Below, piece by piece: positions 49,744 to 62,185 of a stretch of 64,000 nt of DNA. The notes beneath the pieces are model-generated. The model was given only the letters and a program-made list of their open reading frames with translations. It was not told where the DNA came from and ran no database searches. The first letter of the stretch is position 1. The number at the start of each line of letters is the position of its first letter. The stretch is from Chamaecyparis obtusa. Taxonomy: Eukaryota > Streptophyta > Pinopsida > Cupressales > Cupressaceae. The stretch spans positions 1 to 64,000 of the forward strand of contig BSBK01007849.1 of NCBI GenBank assembly GCA_027943335.1. Direction: 5' to 3'. Made by a program: the position numbers and the translations under genes.

Positions 49744-52700
49744 TGTGAGGTCCTGCCCTAATCCATCCTAGTTTAACTTTCATTTTGACACTTGACTCAT
49801 CAGGATGATATCTTGAGTATTGACATTTGATTTATTATGGTTATACATGCTATCTTTTGGACCTTATGAGTAGCTTATTATAGGTTTTGTTGATGATCAC
49901 ATTAATCGTACTCTTTATACATATGCTCATTTTGATACCTTGATTATCCATGATATATGTATTCAGCATTGTTATGATTATCTTTCAACATTATGATCAT
50001 TAATGGAATCTGAGTTTGAATTTTAAGTTTTTTTTTTCCTTGCTATTTTTGCAATTGTGTTGGTTAAGGGTGTGCAAGTTCAATCCTCATCCTTGGGAGG
50101 AAAGTAGGAGAACTTGGCGTGAAGGGCATAGAGTTGGGTTTGCATTTGTTGAGTGCATAGTTGTATGGGCAGCTATGATAACCAACTTATGTTGGGGGTC
50201 ATAAGGTGAATTTTGGGGGTCATAAGGAGTTGATGTTTTGCTCATAGTATTGAGCTATGTATTTGGGGTTGGAAGGGCCTTGTGAAGGCTGTATGCTTGT
50301 TATTTAGCTGTTATTTCATAAGTATGGTGACTCCAAGTGTAATTCCACCTTCACCCACTATTTGGATTCTATGTTGAATCCTTTGTGTTAAACCTGGGAA
50401 AGGGAGTATTGTAAATTATGAGTTGAGTTTTGTTGAATGTCATGATGTGTTGCTGTATGTTACCTGTCCTATACTTATTTTCCCCAAGCTTGGTGGTGGC
50501 CATGTAATGGCCTTGGCTAGGAGGTGAGCTCCATGGCCATGTGAAAAGATTTCATGTATGCAGGCTTTGAGTTATGGCTTTGATGGTACAGTCCAGAATT
50601 GAAGATGGAAGAGTTCTAAAATTTTGACTCTACTTCCCATATCACTGGATCAACTCTAAATTCTGTACTTGAATATGTAAATTAAGATTAGTTTTGTGCA
50701 ATGTTTAACAGCCCCTACCAAGAACAAGAAATAGTATGTCAAATTTGGTATTGATTGTTCTAAGGAAGTTAAAAGTACTCTTATACTCTCTTCTTATGAT
50801 TTGTTCTATTTCAGAAATGAATAGCAGATTTAATATGAGTATTCTTCATTACATTGAAAAAGAATGTAGATGTAAATCAAATTTGTTCATCCTAAAGTTA
50901 TTTGAGAGATGAGTTATAGTGGGATACATTAATATATTTTAAAATCAGAAGTGGATTTAACATGCCAGTGTATGAATTTTATTATGTACCAGTAATTAGT
51001 AAAGAAATAAATTGTTTCAAATTGCCTCATAATAGTCTACTTTGTTATGATCATTAACTGTTTAAATCAAATAGAAATTCTTTATTGATCTGATTTATTT
51101 TCTGTACAAGTGATTGTCAAATACAATATTTGAATAGCGCTAAATTAGAATATAAAAGCAATTTCATCTGAATTCTCTCCATTAGACATTTCATTTTGGA
51201 TATGGTTTGAAGTCACCTGCAAAGATCAGAAAACTGAATTAGAACAGTAAACTATTACAGTCATAATCATTAAACAAATCGTACTATATAATTTATTTCT
51301 TTGTAAAGCTCATTTCTCTAACACATTTCACATCTTGATAAATTACAAATAATGTGAGATATATATATATATATATACTTAATGTATAATATATAGTATA
51401 TATATATATATATAATTTGAATCCCTTAATTCTATAAAAATGGAATATTATTTAATATAACACCATATAATATGAACTGTACATAAAATAAGTACAGAAC
51501 GTATTAAACGGAACCATATTAATAATATTACTAAACGTATGACAAATATCAATGTATTATATAATATACTATTCATAAAAGAAAGGAATAGTATATAATA
51601 TATTATATCACAGTAATATATATATATTCAACTTAACTTAAATGTGTTAAACTTCACATAAGCAATACGGAACATGTAATATAATACCCATTATTATAAA
51701 CTGTACATTAGTTAATGTACAGTATATAACATTTAATAATCTAAGATTGCAGATATCGTGTGAAATGTAATCTATCTATAAATCGATCTGTGCAGCGCCA
51801 TACAAATATAATATTATATTCTTTACCTTGTTATTTATTTAAGCTCATCGAATCTGCATTGCCCAGATTAATGTATGACAATATATTTTACCATTGATTC
51901 AAACCATATTGGAGATATTCAATCAGCAATATATATCTGCTGAGTAGCGTTTTAATGCTAAACCTTATATATATATACAATTTTTATTGTAAACAAGCAT
52001 TGGCGTTAACAAATATCGCCAAATATGCTTTCATTACTTGTCACCAACATAAATTTTATCTTAACAAAAATCATATTCCCAATCTCACGCCCTTACCCTT
52101 GCTGCAAGTCCCAAGCCTGCTAACGCATGCAAGCTAGCACGCCTTACCCAGTACATGGACGTTGCCTGTTTGGGCATATGAACTGCTACTGAACTTTCTA
52201 CAAGTTGAATTATAATAACGTCAAAACAAAGACAATGCCAGAAGTATAGCAGCAATCGATAAATGTATTGAGTGCCAACAGTTTTTATCATTTAGATGGT
52301 AGGACAACAATTTATATCATTAAGACAGCAGCAGCACTAAATAAATAAAAATTGTCACAGTTAATTTCATGCTTTTTACTATATTTTCCCAGGGCGCTTC
52401 AGTTTGGGTTTGTTCTTAAACCTCATTTTTTTTCCCTCTAATTCGTTTGATCCAACTAAGGCAAAGTAAGGGCGCAGTCTTTGCAGGTAGGATTGCTGCA
52501 ATTTCTAAGTTACGGTAGCCGCTTAGCACATATGTAATATTATATATTACATTCAATACATTAATTAATGTATTGTATATAATATATAATATTATCTTCA
52601 AAACACTTCTCAATGTATTAGCCGCAACGTAATGTTTTTGACTTGTCTCGAAAAAAATCGGAAAACCGTATAACATATATGTAATATTATATATTACATT

Positions 52701-54138
52701 AAATACATTAACTAATGTATTGAATATAATATATAATATTATATTCAAACACTTCTCAATTTAGTACAAACTGCAAACAAATTATAAAACATTGCCGTTA
52801 TTATGAAATCTATTAAACAAAGGTATCGATTCCATTAACATTGAAACCATATAAAGCGATGGTATCGATGCTGCTAATTATGGAATCAAGGTAAATAAAA
52901 ATAAACATCAATTGTAACACTTGAATCAATTATCATCTTCTGCTCAGCGGTTTGAAAAGGCCACACTGGAACAGCGTGTGTGCCTGGATGTAGACCGCAG
53001 CCTTATAGGGATGCCTGGAGCGTGAGGGGCACCATTGACGCCTCTAACACAGATACTTCGTATTATAATAAAATAGGGCATAAAAGATTGAGTAAAAAAA
53101 AATGTTACAGAACAATAAGGAAGTAAACGCCTGGAGCGGATCTTTTTCATTAGGGTTTCTACCCTTCTGAATCGTCCAGTGTACTCTTCCTAACTAATAT
53201 CAACAGAACTAATGAAATAAAATAAATCTAACCTAATGTTGGCTTAAAGCAGAGAGTTCTACGGCAGCAATGCCATCAGATTGGCAAGCTGCTCATAGTA
53301 AGCTTCAGATCTGCAACTCCATGGCGTGAGTAGTGTGAGAGAAAAAAAAATGAAGTCAAAGGAGTTTAGGGTTTTCTGATGTTTTTAAGGGCTCCCCAAC
53401 CCTAATTTCAAATTAGTGTTAGGGTGCCGACATTTTATTTAATTATTTCATCATAGTGAATTCATGGGATAGAGATACAGTATATGGTTAATAATGTATT
53501 TTATTTAGGAACATATTAACGATAATGTTAGTATGGGTCTAAATGTGGTAATTGTCACTTCTTACCGATAATTATTTCTATACCTTAATGTGTAGGATTA
53601 AAAAATAAGTATTTTTATATAAAACTTTAATTTTTATTTTCCTTAAGATTAATGTCTTCTCTCGTAATTGAATTATTAAATAAATTGTATTTTAATAATT
53701 AGAGTAATGGGATTTAAATAAATTGATAAGTTATTTAGTTCATTGTCATTTTATTTCTCTCTTGTTATTAATTAATATATTAAATTGTTGTAATAGTTAT
53801 AGATTTAATTAATTTAATGACTTTGTATAGTCATGAAGGATTTTAATCATTTCCTTATTCGTCTTTTATCTCTCATGCATTTACATTCTTAGAATACTCA
53901 ACTTTATTATTTATACGGAAATTATTTATATATAGAATATCGGAAGCTTAATCTATCGACCTAGCAAAGGTTAGAAAATCTTTAGTGTTTAGGTGACCGC
54001 CCAAGCGAGCTTGCGTTTTCAGGGCTTCGCACCTTTGAGCTTGAATTTGATCTTGATTGACCTAGTTATTTGTCTCAGTTGGTTATAAAAAAATAAATTT
54101 GTAGTTATTTTTTTGTTCAGATTATTTTGGGCATTACA
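49744..54138 (-). mobile_element. 4,395-bp probable solo LTR in Copia A RNase H (TSD ATATG)
   Basis: The insert begins TGTGAGGTCCTGCCC and ends GGGCATTACA. Read on the minus strand it is TGTAATGCCC...GGACCTCACA, with LTR-like inverted ends. ATATG flanks it at 49,739-49,743 and 54,139-54,143. No protein domain and no terminal direct repeats are seen, so a long solo LTR is the best explanation. A minus-strand TATA-like TCTATATATAAATA is near 53,930. The interior is very AT-rich at 51,300-52,750. Confidence 0.85.
52527..52762. repeat. Duplicated AT palindromes inside the solo LTR
   Basis: TGTAATATTATATATTACATT, AATGTATTG and ATAATATATAATATTAT, followed by AAACACTTCTCAAT, occur twice about 148 bp apart. 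Each copy can fold back on itself. Confidence 0.8.
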
Positions 54139-55520
54139 ATATGTTTGGTCTTAGTGTGCATAACTAGGTTCTTTGATATATTGATAGCACTTGTGTTGTC
54201 ACAGTATATGACAAATGGTTGAGTGATCTCCTCTTTCATGCCTTTCAACAATTGCTTTATCCATACCAAGTTTGAATAGTTTACTACAGCTACTACATAC
54301 TCGGCTTCAGCTGTAGATTGGGAAATGCAATTTTGTTTCTTGCTTATCCAAGAAACTAATCTCTATCCAAGAAAGAAATCTCCACCACTAGTACTTTTTC
54401 TGTCATCCACATTTCCTGCCCAATCTACACCAGTATAGACTCTCAGTTCAAATCTCTCATGCTTCTTGTAGTACAGTCCATAGTCTTCTATTCCTTTCAA
54501 ATATCTCATTATTCTTTTCACAACCATCATATGACTTTCCTTAGGATTGATAGAGAATATTTCCATAATCCCAACTGCTAAAGTAATATTGGGTCTGTTG
54601 TGAACAACATATTGCAGCTTTCCAATCATGGATCTATATAGAGTTTGGTTTACTTCAGCAGTATCATCAGTTTTAGATAGTTTTTGTCCAGTGGCCATGG
54701 AAGTACTTACTGGCCTTGAGTCTTCCATACCAAAGGTTTTTAGTATCTCTTTGACATATTTAGACTTTGTGATGAAAATACCTTTCTCCATCTGATATAC
54801 TTGCAAACCAACAAAGAATTTTATCTCACCAAACATAGACATTTCAAACTCAGTTTGCATCTCATTTGAAAATTTCTTACATAGGGCATCTTGTCCACCA
54901 AATATGATATCATCTACAAAAATCTTAGCTAACAAGATTCCTTTACCTTCTTCATCTTTCATGTATAGATTGCTAGTGTCATTTGTCCTTGAGAATCCAA
55001 TCTGCAACAAGTAACTGTGCAGCCTCTCATACCATGCTTTGGGGGCTTGATTTAATCCATAGAGTGCCTTGTTCAATTTTCAAACCATGTGTCTCTTGTT
55101 TGGATCAACAAATCTTTTAGGTTGCTCAATGTACACTTCTTCTTCTAATATACCATTTTAAAATGCAAACTTGACAGCCATTTGGTATACCTTGAATTCT
55201 CTATAGGTAGCATATGCAAGTAGAGTTCTTACTCCTTATAATCTTGCTACAGGGGAAAATGTCTCCCCATAGTCTATTCCTTCTTCTTGTGCATAGCCCT
55301 TGCATACTAGCCTTGCTTTGTTCCTTGTGATTTGTCCATGTTCATTAAGCTTATTTTTTAATACCCATTTTTGTTTCAATGACATTTTTTTTTTCTGGTC
55401 TCGGCACTTGAGTCTAGTATCATTCTTTTCTATTTGGTCTATCTTCTCATTCATAGCTTGAATCCAGTCTTCATTTTCTAATGCCTCCCTTGTTCTCTTA
55501 GGCTCAATTTCACACAATAA
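54139..55520 (-). pseudogene. Copia A reverse transcriptase and RNase H (first part)
   Basis: Open pieces at 55,236-55,517 and 54,363-55,076 plus linking sequence read: [44 protein letters not shown], then KLNKALYGLNQAPKAWYERL, KIFVDDIIFGG (FVDD catalytic box), EFEMSMFGEIKFFVGLQV, TLYRSMIGKLQYV and a VYTGVDWAG...RKSTSGG RNase H start. After a stop at about 54,363 RNase H continues with SQSTAEAEYVV and YCDNTSAINISKNL. Catalytic Asp and Glu residues are visible throughout. Several stops (for example after ARL, and before RLVSW) make it non-functional. Confidence 0.92.
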
Positions 55521-56958
55521 ACATGTAGGATCTCTTAACTTGCTTCTAGTTAGAACTCCAGTTCCTTTATCTCCAATGATTTACTCACGCTTGTGATGTC
55601 TCCTTGCATATTATGCCAAAATAGGTTCTTCTTTCTTTTCCCCTTGCTCTTCAGGTTCATCAATAAGATTATCAGATTCAGCCTATGATTGCTCGGCAAC
55701 CACTTCTTGATGCTCGACAACATCCTCTTGTCGCTCGACAATATCTTCCTGATACTCAACATTATCTCCCTAATGCTCGACATTGCTTACCCAAGACTCT
55801 GCATCAGGTGCAAGTGTGTTAGTTGCCTCTTCTTCTTCTATATAGATAAAAGATATATATTCTTCAGGTTCTCTTTTTATTTCCTGTTCATTTTTCTCTG
55901 CATATTCGTGAACCCTCACATTTACACTTTCCACAATTTTGTTAGTCTTAGAGTTCAAACACTTGTAAGATTTACTCTTTGTGGAATAACCTAGGAATAT
56001 ACCCTCATCACTTTTAGCATCAAACTTTCCATTCTTATTATTTTTTAGTATATAGCATTTGCTCCCAAAAATTCTAAAATATTTTACATTAGGTGCATAA
56101 CCATGCCATAGTTCATAAGGTGTAACATTTGTACCTTTTTTGATTTGGACTTGGTTTAAGGTATAAACACTTGTACTTACAGCTTCTTTCTAGTACTTTT
56201 GTGCAACATTCTTCTTAATCATTAGTGTCCTTGCACAATCCATGATAGATCTATTCCTTCTCACTGATATACCATTCTGTGGAGGTTTCTAGGTGTAGAC
56301 ATATATCTCTTGATTCCTCTATCATTGCAGAATAGATTGAACTCATTTGATATAAACTCTCCACCTCAGTCAGATCTTAGACATTTCAGGTTTCTACTTG
56401 TCTCCTTTTCAACCTTAGCCCAATACCACTTAAACAACCAAAATGCATTAGAGTTTTCTTTTAAAAACATTACAGTCATCATCCTAGTGTAATCATCAAT
56501 AAACATAATAAAGTATATAACACCACAATAGATTTGTACACCCATAGGTCCATAAAGGTCAGTATGAACTAGATCCAAGACATTTTTAGAAGTAAATGTC
56601 TTGATCTTGAAAATAGACTTTGTCATTTTACCCAACTGACATTGTTTGCATATCACATTATCAGGTTTCTTCAATCTAGGCAAACCTCTAACTTTCTTCT
56701 TTTTACTAATATTTACCAGATTGTCAAAGTTAACATGACATAGCCTTTTAGCCATAGCCATATATCATCAAGTTGTGCAACCAAACATGTATCTTCAGAT
56801 AGGTCTAGATAGAACAAATTATCTCTTTTCTATTCTCCACTCCTAATTAGTTCACCACTAGCATCAAATATTTTAGCCTTCCTGTGATAAAATTTCACTT
56901 GGTAACCAGTGCTATTAAGTTGTGCAACACTTAGCAAATTATAGTTAAGACCTTCAAC
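55521..56958 (-). pseudogene. Copia A GAG-pre-integrase, integrase and linker
   Basis: The frame resumes after the gag stop with YNLLSVAQLN-like sequence. It then reads RLCHVNFDNLV and CKQCQLGKMT (the HHCC zinc site), LDLVHTDLYGPM (first catalytic Asp), MFIDDYTRMM and the RSD*GGEF region. Downstream it reads TNVTPYELWHGYAPNVKYFRIFGSKCY and DEGIFLGYS, the usual end of Copia integrase, followed by an acidic linker. The longest open piece is 56,366-56,761, with many stops elsewhere. Integrase would join element DNA to the genome. Confidence 0.88.
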
Positions 56959-58215
56959 CTAATAATAATTTTCACAAGTGATCTTATCAGTTAGCTTAAT
57001 TAATCTTTTACCCTTTACAAGACATGGTGCATCATTACCAAACTTAACACTTCTACCTTTGTAATGATCTAGGGTATCAAATTTACTTTTATCACCAGTC
57101 ATGTGGTGTGAGCAACCACTATCAATAATCCATTTATCATCTTTTCTCACATAAGAAACAAGTGTAGTTTTATCATCTTCATTAGACTCATCTTTCATAG
57201 CAACATAGACTACTTCAATTTCAAAATCATCATTATCAATGTCAGTTTTTTCTTCAACAATGTAACAGGATTTCTTACCTTTATCCTTGTAGTCCTTGTA
57301 ACTTCGGTAACCTTTGTTTTCTCTCTTATCTTTGTACTTGATTTCTCTTTCTTCATCCTTGTCATCCCTATCAAGACATCTTGCAGGTATATGGCCAACT
57401 TTGTTACATGAAAAACATATGATATGAAGTTTACCTTTATACTTTCCTTTTCCTCTTTTCAATCTTCTGGCCATAAGAGCTTCAAGATCCTCTAGTTCTT
57501 CATCAGAAGTGTCACTATCAATTTCACTCTCACTAATGCATCTTTCTTTTTCCTTCTTAGACTTATGCAAAACCATTTGTGACTTGAATGCAGATTCAAC
57601 ATTAGCAATAGTGAAGTTATCATAATTAGAAAGTTCAAAAGTAGTAAGCTTACCAACAAGACTTTCCAGTGTTAGAGCATTACCAAGATTACATCTAGAT
57701 TCTTGAATTGTTGAAATTTTGATGGCATATATAGGATGTAAAGTTCTCAGTACCTTTCCAATAACAATCTCATCCTCAATAGTTCCATTAACTTCTCTAA
57801 TAGCATTTACAACCTCCTTTATCCTACCACAATATTGAGCAATATTCTCACCTTGCATTTTCATTTCATCAAACTTACCTCCGAGGCTTTCAACTTTTTC
57901 CCTTAGTACATTTATGTCACCACCATAGATGTTTACAAGAGTGTCCCACATTTTCTTTTCATTTGTGCAATCTTTAATGTCTTCAAATTTAGGATAGCTT
58001 AAGGCAGATGTAATCTCCAACATTGCTTGATTGTGTTCTTGTTTAGCTCTCATCTCCTCGGCAGTCAAAGGTGCAATAGGTGTAACATATTCATGTTCAA
58101 CATAATATTTCACTGAGTCACCAATAGGAGCTAGATGTAGTTTCATCAGACTCTGCCATGTAGGGAAGTTCTCCTTATTCAACTTCGGTACCTCCTTCTT
58201 ATACATCTTGATCAT
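56959..58215 (-). CDS. Copia A gag and protease (418 codons, ends at nonsense codon)
   Basis: ATG at 58,215 opens MIKMYKKEVPKLNKENFPTW, the start of a UBN2-type Copia gag. The LVNIYGG and MLEITSALSYP features and an IAQYCGRIKEVVNAIR helix follow. A zinc knuckle CFSCNKVGHIPARC is at about residues 270-283. The aspartic protease site WIIDSGCSHHMTGD is at about residue 368. The frame ends at TAG (56,959), where Copia C has TGG (Trp) in the same context (CEN-Y-WVEGLNYN), so one G-to-A change truncated it. Gag, knuckle and protease motif are otherwise open. Copia C's copy at 62,186 is clearly the same family. Confidence 0.9.
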   Translation of the reverse strand: MIKMYKKEVPKLNKENFPTWQSLMKLHLAPIGDSVKYYVEHEYVTPIAPLTAEEMRAKQEHNQAMLEITSALSYPKFEDIKDCTNEKKMWDTLVNIYGGDINVLREKVESLGGKFDEMKMQGENIAQYCGRIKEVVNAIREVNGTIEDEIVIGKVLRTLHPIYAIKISTIQESRCNLGNALTLESLVGKLTTFELSNYDNFTIANVESAFKSQMVLHKSKKEKERCISESEIDSDTSDEELEDLEALMARRLKRGKGKYKGKLHIICFSCNKVGHIPARCLDRDDKDEEREIKYKDKRENKGYRSYKDYKDKGKKSCYIVEEKTDIDNDDFEIEVVYVAMKDESNEDDKTTLVSYVRKDDKWIIDSGCSHHMTGDKSKFDTLDHYKGRSVKFGNDAPCLVKGKRLIKLTDKITCENYY

Positions 58216-58258
58216 TTACTTCAAGTACCTTTAAACTTGTTCTCTGTAAGCACCAACA

Positions 58259-58270
58259 ACTCTGATACCA
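58259..58270 (-). promoter_or_regulatory. Copia A primer-binding site
   Basis: Two bases inside the 5' LTR the minus strand reads TGGTATCAGAGT, matching the usual initiator-Met tRNA primer site of plant Copia elements (TGGTATCAGAGC) except the last base. Confidence 0.9.
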
Positions 58271-58272
58271 AT

Positions 58273-59765
58273 TGTTAATATGATTTAGAGAAATAGATAG
58301 TGGGGGGGGGGGGGGTGAATCAGTTGTTCTCAGGTCTAGATGTATCAATTAAACTTTTAAACACTTCAACAACTCATATCTAATAACCAACACTACTCGG
58401 TCATTACTGAATGTATACCAAAAACATATAATAGTGTAGTCTACTATCCAATAGTATTTAACTTGCAAAACATAGAAATGTTCAAACCAAAAAATTCACA
58501 CAAGTATTGACACTGAGATTTATAGTGGAAACCCAATTTGGGAAAAACCACTTTGTAACATGCTATTGATATATTCACTCTTTTGAAGTGAGCTCTGTGA
58601 AAAGCCAACCCTATCAAAGGTTTACAAACACACTGCTAGGTGTGACCCTGTTAAAGGATTTAAACCACCTTGTTAGGAGTGCACCTTGTTAGAGGACTTA
58701 AGTACATTCCATTAGAATGCAACTTTGATTAAAGGATTTATACAGTGACTGTTAGGTCAACCTTGATTAAAAGATTTTAACTGATAGAATGATTAGAAAG
58801 TAACAGTAATATTTGATATGAAAATATACAACTCACTTTGCAAATAACAGATCCAATTCTTACATAAATGTTGGCTCACTAACTGAGTTCCATTTCCAGT
58901 TCCATCACTGATCTACTCAGAAATCCCTTCAAGAAATCACAACTCTAATCAACTTCTTCACCTTCATCCTTTCTACTTATTTAGTCAATAACAACAACAA
59001 CTCCAACATCTCTATCTCAACTTCACATTTAGGTTTCCTTAATACCTCTTCGATAGGTAGATCCATCTTTTTCCACTTAATCTCCTCCATAGATCTTAGG
59101 TTTACGTTAGACTCATCGAATTCTTCCAATATTATATTATTCATCCATCCTTCTAGAAACATATTTAATCTCTTTATTGGAATCATAATAAAGTGGTTTA
59201 CTATGCATTAATGCTCCATACAGTCAATAAATAAAGTCAACACGATTTACATAATCTAAGAATTCAAACATGTCAGCTAGGAATCTGAATTCTTCCTCAA
59301 ATGTAAATTATTGACACTCGGTCAATACTGTGTTCAACTCCTCGGTCATCACTGCGTAGCTCAGTCACCACTTGAAACTGTTTCCCTTAGCTAATGTTGT
59401 TTCCCTCAGCAATACACTGATGTTCGGTCAACACTGAATTTACTCGGCATATACTAGCTCAATCAACACTAACATCACTCAACTTAAACTAGATTTATTC
59501 ACTTTTTCTTGGTTAAGCCTACTTGTTCAATCTTGCTTCTCACTTAGATAAATAATATATTATCTTATAATTGTGCCACATAATCAAGTACTCATTGAAG
59601 TATCAAATAACTCAACCTTTCTCTACGTTCTATTGTTATTGCCCTTTCCCTAATCCTTCTCAACAATCAAATAGATATAGTACTTTCTTAGATAGCAATA
59701 GTCTTACCAGTTAAGGTTTGACATCAATGACAATACAACAATTGCTTCAATTGCAATTTACAACA
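58273..59765 (-). repeat. Copia A 5' LTR
   Basis: 1,493 bp. On the minus strand it starts TGTTGTAAATTGC and ends ATATTAACA. A 14-base G tract on the plus strand (58,302-58,315) is longer than in the sister LTRs. Confidence 0.93.
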
Positions 59766-60615
59766 GCAAATAGTTTGCAACTCTTCATCTAAATTTTTTG
59801 TAACATATATGAAGCATATTTTTTCTAAGACATAAATATGTCATCTTAGTTTTTCCATACTTCTATACCAAGAAAGTAGTGCATTTGTCCCAATTTTGTC
59901 ATTTCAAACTCAGTAGTCATAGTTTTTCTAAACTCTGCAAATAAAATTGAATTATTTTCTTTGTAGATAAGATCATCAACATAGATAAATACAATAAAAA
60001 TATCTTTAGCCAAGCTTTTGATATAGAGATTTGGATCTAAATAACTTTGTGAAAAACCTTTCTACTATAGGCTATTCTTGAATACCATGTTCTTAGTTCC
60101 CATTTGAGACCATACAATGTCTTCTTTAATTTGAAAACATAAGGTTATTTAGAACCCATTTCAATACCTCTAGGCTGTGAAACTTACACTTCTTCATCAA
60201 TATATGCATTCAATAAAGCACTCTTCACATCAATTTGATAAGCAATTCAAATTTGTTGAGTTGTCAATACAAAAACCAATGTGATATTGTCCAATTGTGC
60301 TATAGGTACAAATGTCTCAGTATAATCAATACATTCTTATTGAGCATGCCCTTTGGTTACCACTTTATCCTTATGATTATCAATGCTTCCATCATATTTA
60401 TACTTAGTTTTGAACACCCATCTTGTACCAATAATTTCCTTACCAGGAGGTAGAACCAATTCCCATGTGTCATTCCTTTTAATTATGTCTATTTCACTAT
60501 TCATTGCTTCAATCCACTCTTCTTTTTATTGAGCTTGTTCAAATGTTTTCAACTCATTGTTTTCTATGATTTGAGTAATCAATGAAAACTTCACTTTTGT
60601 TTCTAACCTTATAAT
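59766..60615 (-). pseudogene. Copia B, N-terminal half of reverse transcriptase
   Basis: On the minus strand, with several frame changes: EEWIESMNSEIDIIKRNDTWELVLPP-like start, GTRWVFKTKYKYDGSID, KGHAQ, YTETFVPIAQL, QIDVKSALLNAYIDEEV, FKLKKTLYGL, then FIVFIYVDDLIY (YVDD catalytic box) and EFEMTKLGQMHYFLGIEVW, ending MKSCKLF at the Copia A border. It belongs to a different family from Copia A and C, which both inserted into it. The last 5 bp before Copia C (60,611-60,615, ATAAT) should be that element's target duplication. Confidence 0.9.
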
Positions 60616-62120
60616 TGTTGGAAACTGCAATTGAAACAATTGTTGTATTGTCATTGATGTCAAACCTTAATTGGTAAGACTATTGCTACTTAGGAAATTA
60701 CAATATCTATTGAATTGTTGTGAAGGATTGGTGGCAAGGATGGTAACAATAGCACCTAGGGAAAGGTTGAGTTATCTTGATACTACAAAGAGTACTTGAC
60801 TATGTTGCACAATGATGAATCAATATATTGTTTATCTTAGCAAGATTGAAGACTAAACTAGTAGGCTTAGCTGAGCAAAAATGAAGAAATCATGTCTAAG
60901 CTGAGTTATGAAAGAGTCGACCGAGTTAGTGATTTCTGAGCATAAAATTAGTGTCAACCGAGTATCAATAAATTTGTCGAGGAAGATAGTGATTGCCGAG
61001 GAAATAGTTTTAGTAGTGACCGAGCATTTTACATGGAGACCAAGTGAATGATCATAGTATTGACCGAGTATCAGCAATTTTATATTTGAAGAGAATTCAT
61101 TTTGGAGACGACATTGTTTGAATTCTTGGATTATGTAAATCGTGTTGACTTTATTTATTGATTGTATGGAAGCATTGAATGCTTTGTAAAATATTTTATT
61201 GTGAATCTTTATGAGATTTGAGATGATTCTAGAAGGAGCTAAAGAACATGAAGTGGGTAGATTCAATGAATCTGACCTAACCCTAAGATCTACGAAGGAG
61301 ATTAAGTAGCAAAAGAAAAGTTAACCTAACAGAGGAAAGTATTAAGGGAACCTAAGCATGAGGTATGTGTATGCATGGGTGAAGTAGATGCTGGAAGAAC
61401 CATAAGTTTTATTGACTGTATAAGCAAAAAGGCTGAAGGAGAAGTGTGGTGATTGCTTGAAGGAAATTTTCGAGAAGATTAGAGATGAAGATGGAGATGG
61501 AAAAGTTTCAAAGTCAGTAAACCAACATTTGTGTATGGAATTGGATCTGATATTTGCAAAGTGAGTTGTATGTTTCTCAGATCAATATTGCTGCTACTTT
61601 CTAACCATTGTAACAGTCAAAATCCTTTTAACAAAGGTTGACTTAACAGTCATATGTTAAATCCTTTTAACAGGGGTTGCATTCTAATGGAATGTATTTA
61701 AGTCCTTTGACCAAGCTCACTTTTAACATGGTGATTGAAATCCTTTAACTGGGTCACACCTGACAGTGTGTATTGTAACCTTTGATAGGGTTGGCTTTTA
61801 ACCAAGCTCATTTTAGAAGAATGAAAATAATAGTAGCATGTTACAAAGTGGTTTTTCCCATATTGGGTTTCCACTATAAATCCTGGTGTCATTACTTGTG
61901 TGTGAATGTTTAGATCTAAACATTACTATGTTTTACAAGTTAGATACAGCTAGGTTGTGGATTGCAATGTTATATGTTTCTATTATTGAATCAATGATGA
62001 CCGAGTTTGTCTTGGTTGCTTGATCTGATTTAAGGAAAAGTTTTGAAGTTTGTCTTATACATCTGGACCTGAGAACAACTAATTCACCCCCCCTCTTTGT
62101 TGTTCTAAATCATATTAACA
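60616..62120 (+). repeat. Copia C 5' LTR
   Basis: 1,505 bp, TGTTGGAAACTGC...CATATTAACA. It is the inverted counterpart of the Copia A LTRs, with more differences in the first half. Confidence 0.92.
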
Positions 62121-62122
62121 AT

Positions 62123-62134
62123 TAGTATTAGAGC
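62123..62134 (+). promoter_or_regulatory. Copia C primer-binding site (two mismatches)
   Basis: TAGTATTAGAGC versus the common TGGTATCAGAGC. Both changes are G-to-A/C-to-T transitions, as expected from methylation decay. Confidence 0.8.
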
Positions 62135-62185
62135 TGTGTTGCTTATTGGTGTTTACAGAAAGAAAGTTTAAAGGGACTTGAAGCA

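Larger units (their letters stand above)
37116..59765 (-). mobile_element. Copia A: full-length LTR retrotransposon with two nested insertions
   Basis: The element runs on the minus strand from its 5' LTR (58,273-59,765) to its 3' LTR (37,116-38,597). It is flanked by TCAAA (37,111-37,115) and GCAAA (59,766-59,770), a 5-bp duplication with one change. Its body is cut at RNase H by a 4,395-bp insert (49,744-54,138) and near its end by a Gypsy element (39,068-49,553). Without these it would be about 7.8 kb. The two LTRs are roughly 93% alike by eye, so it is much older than the Gypsy insertion inside it. Confidence 0.9.
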
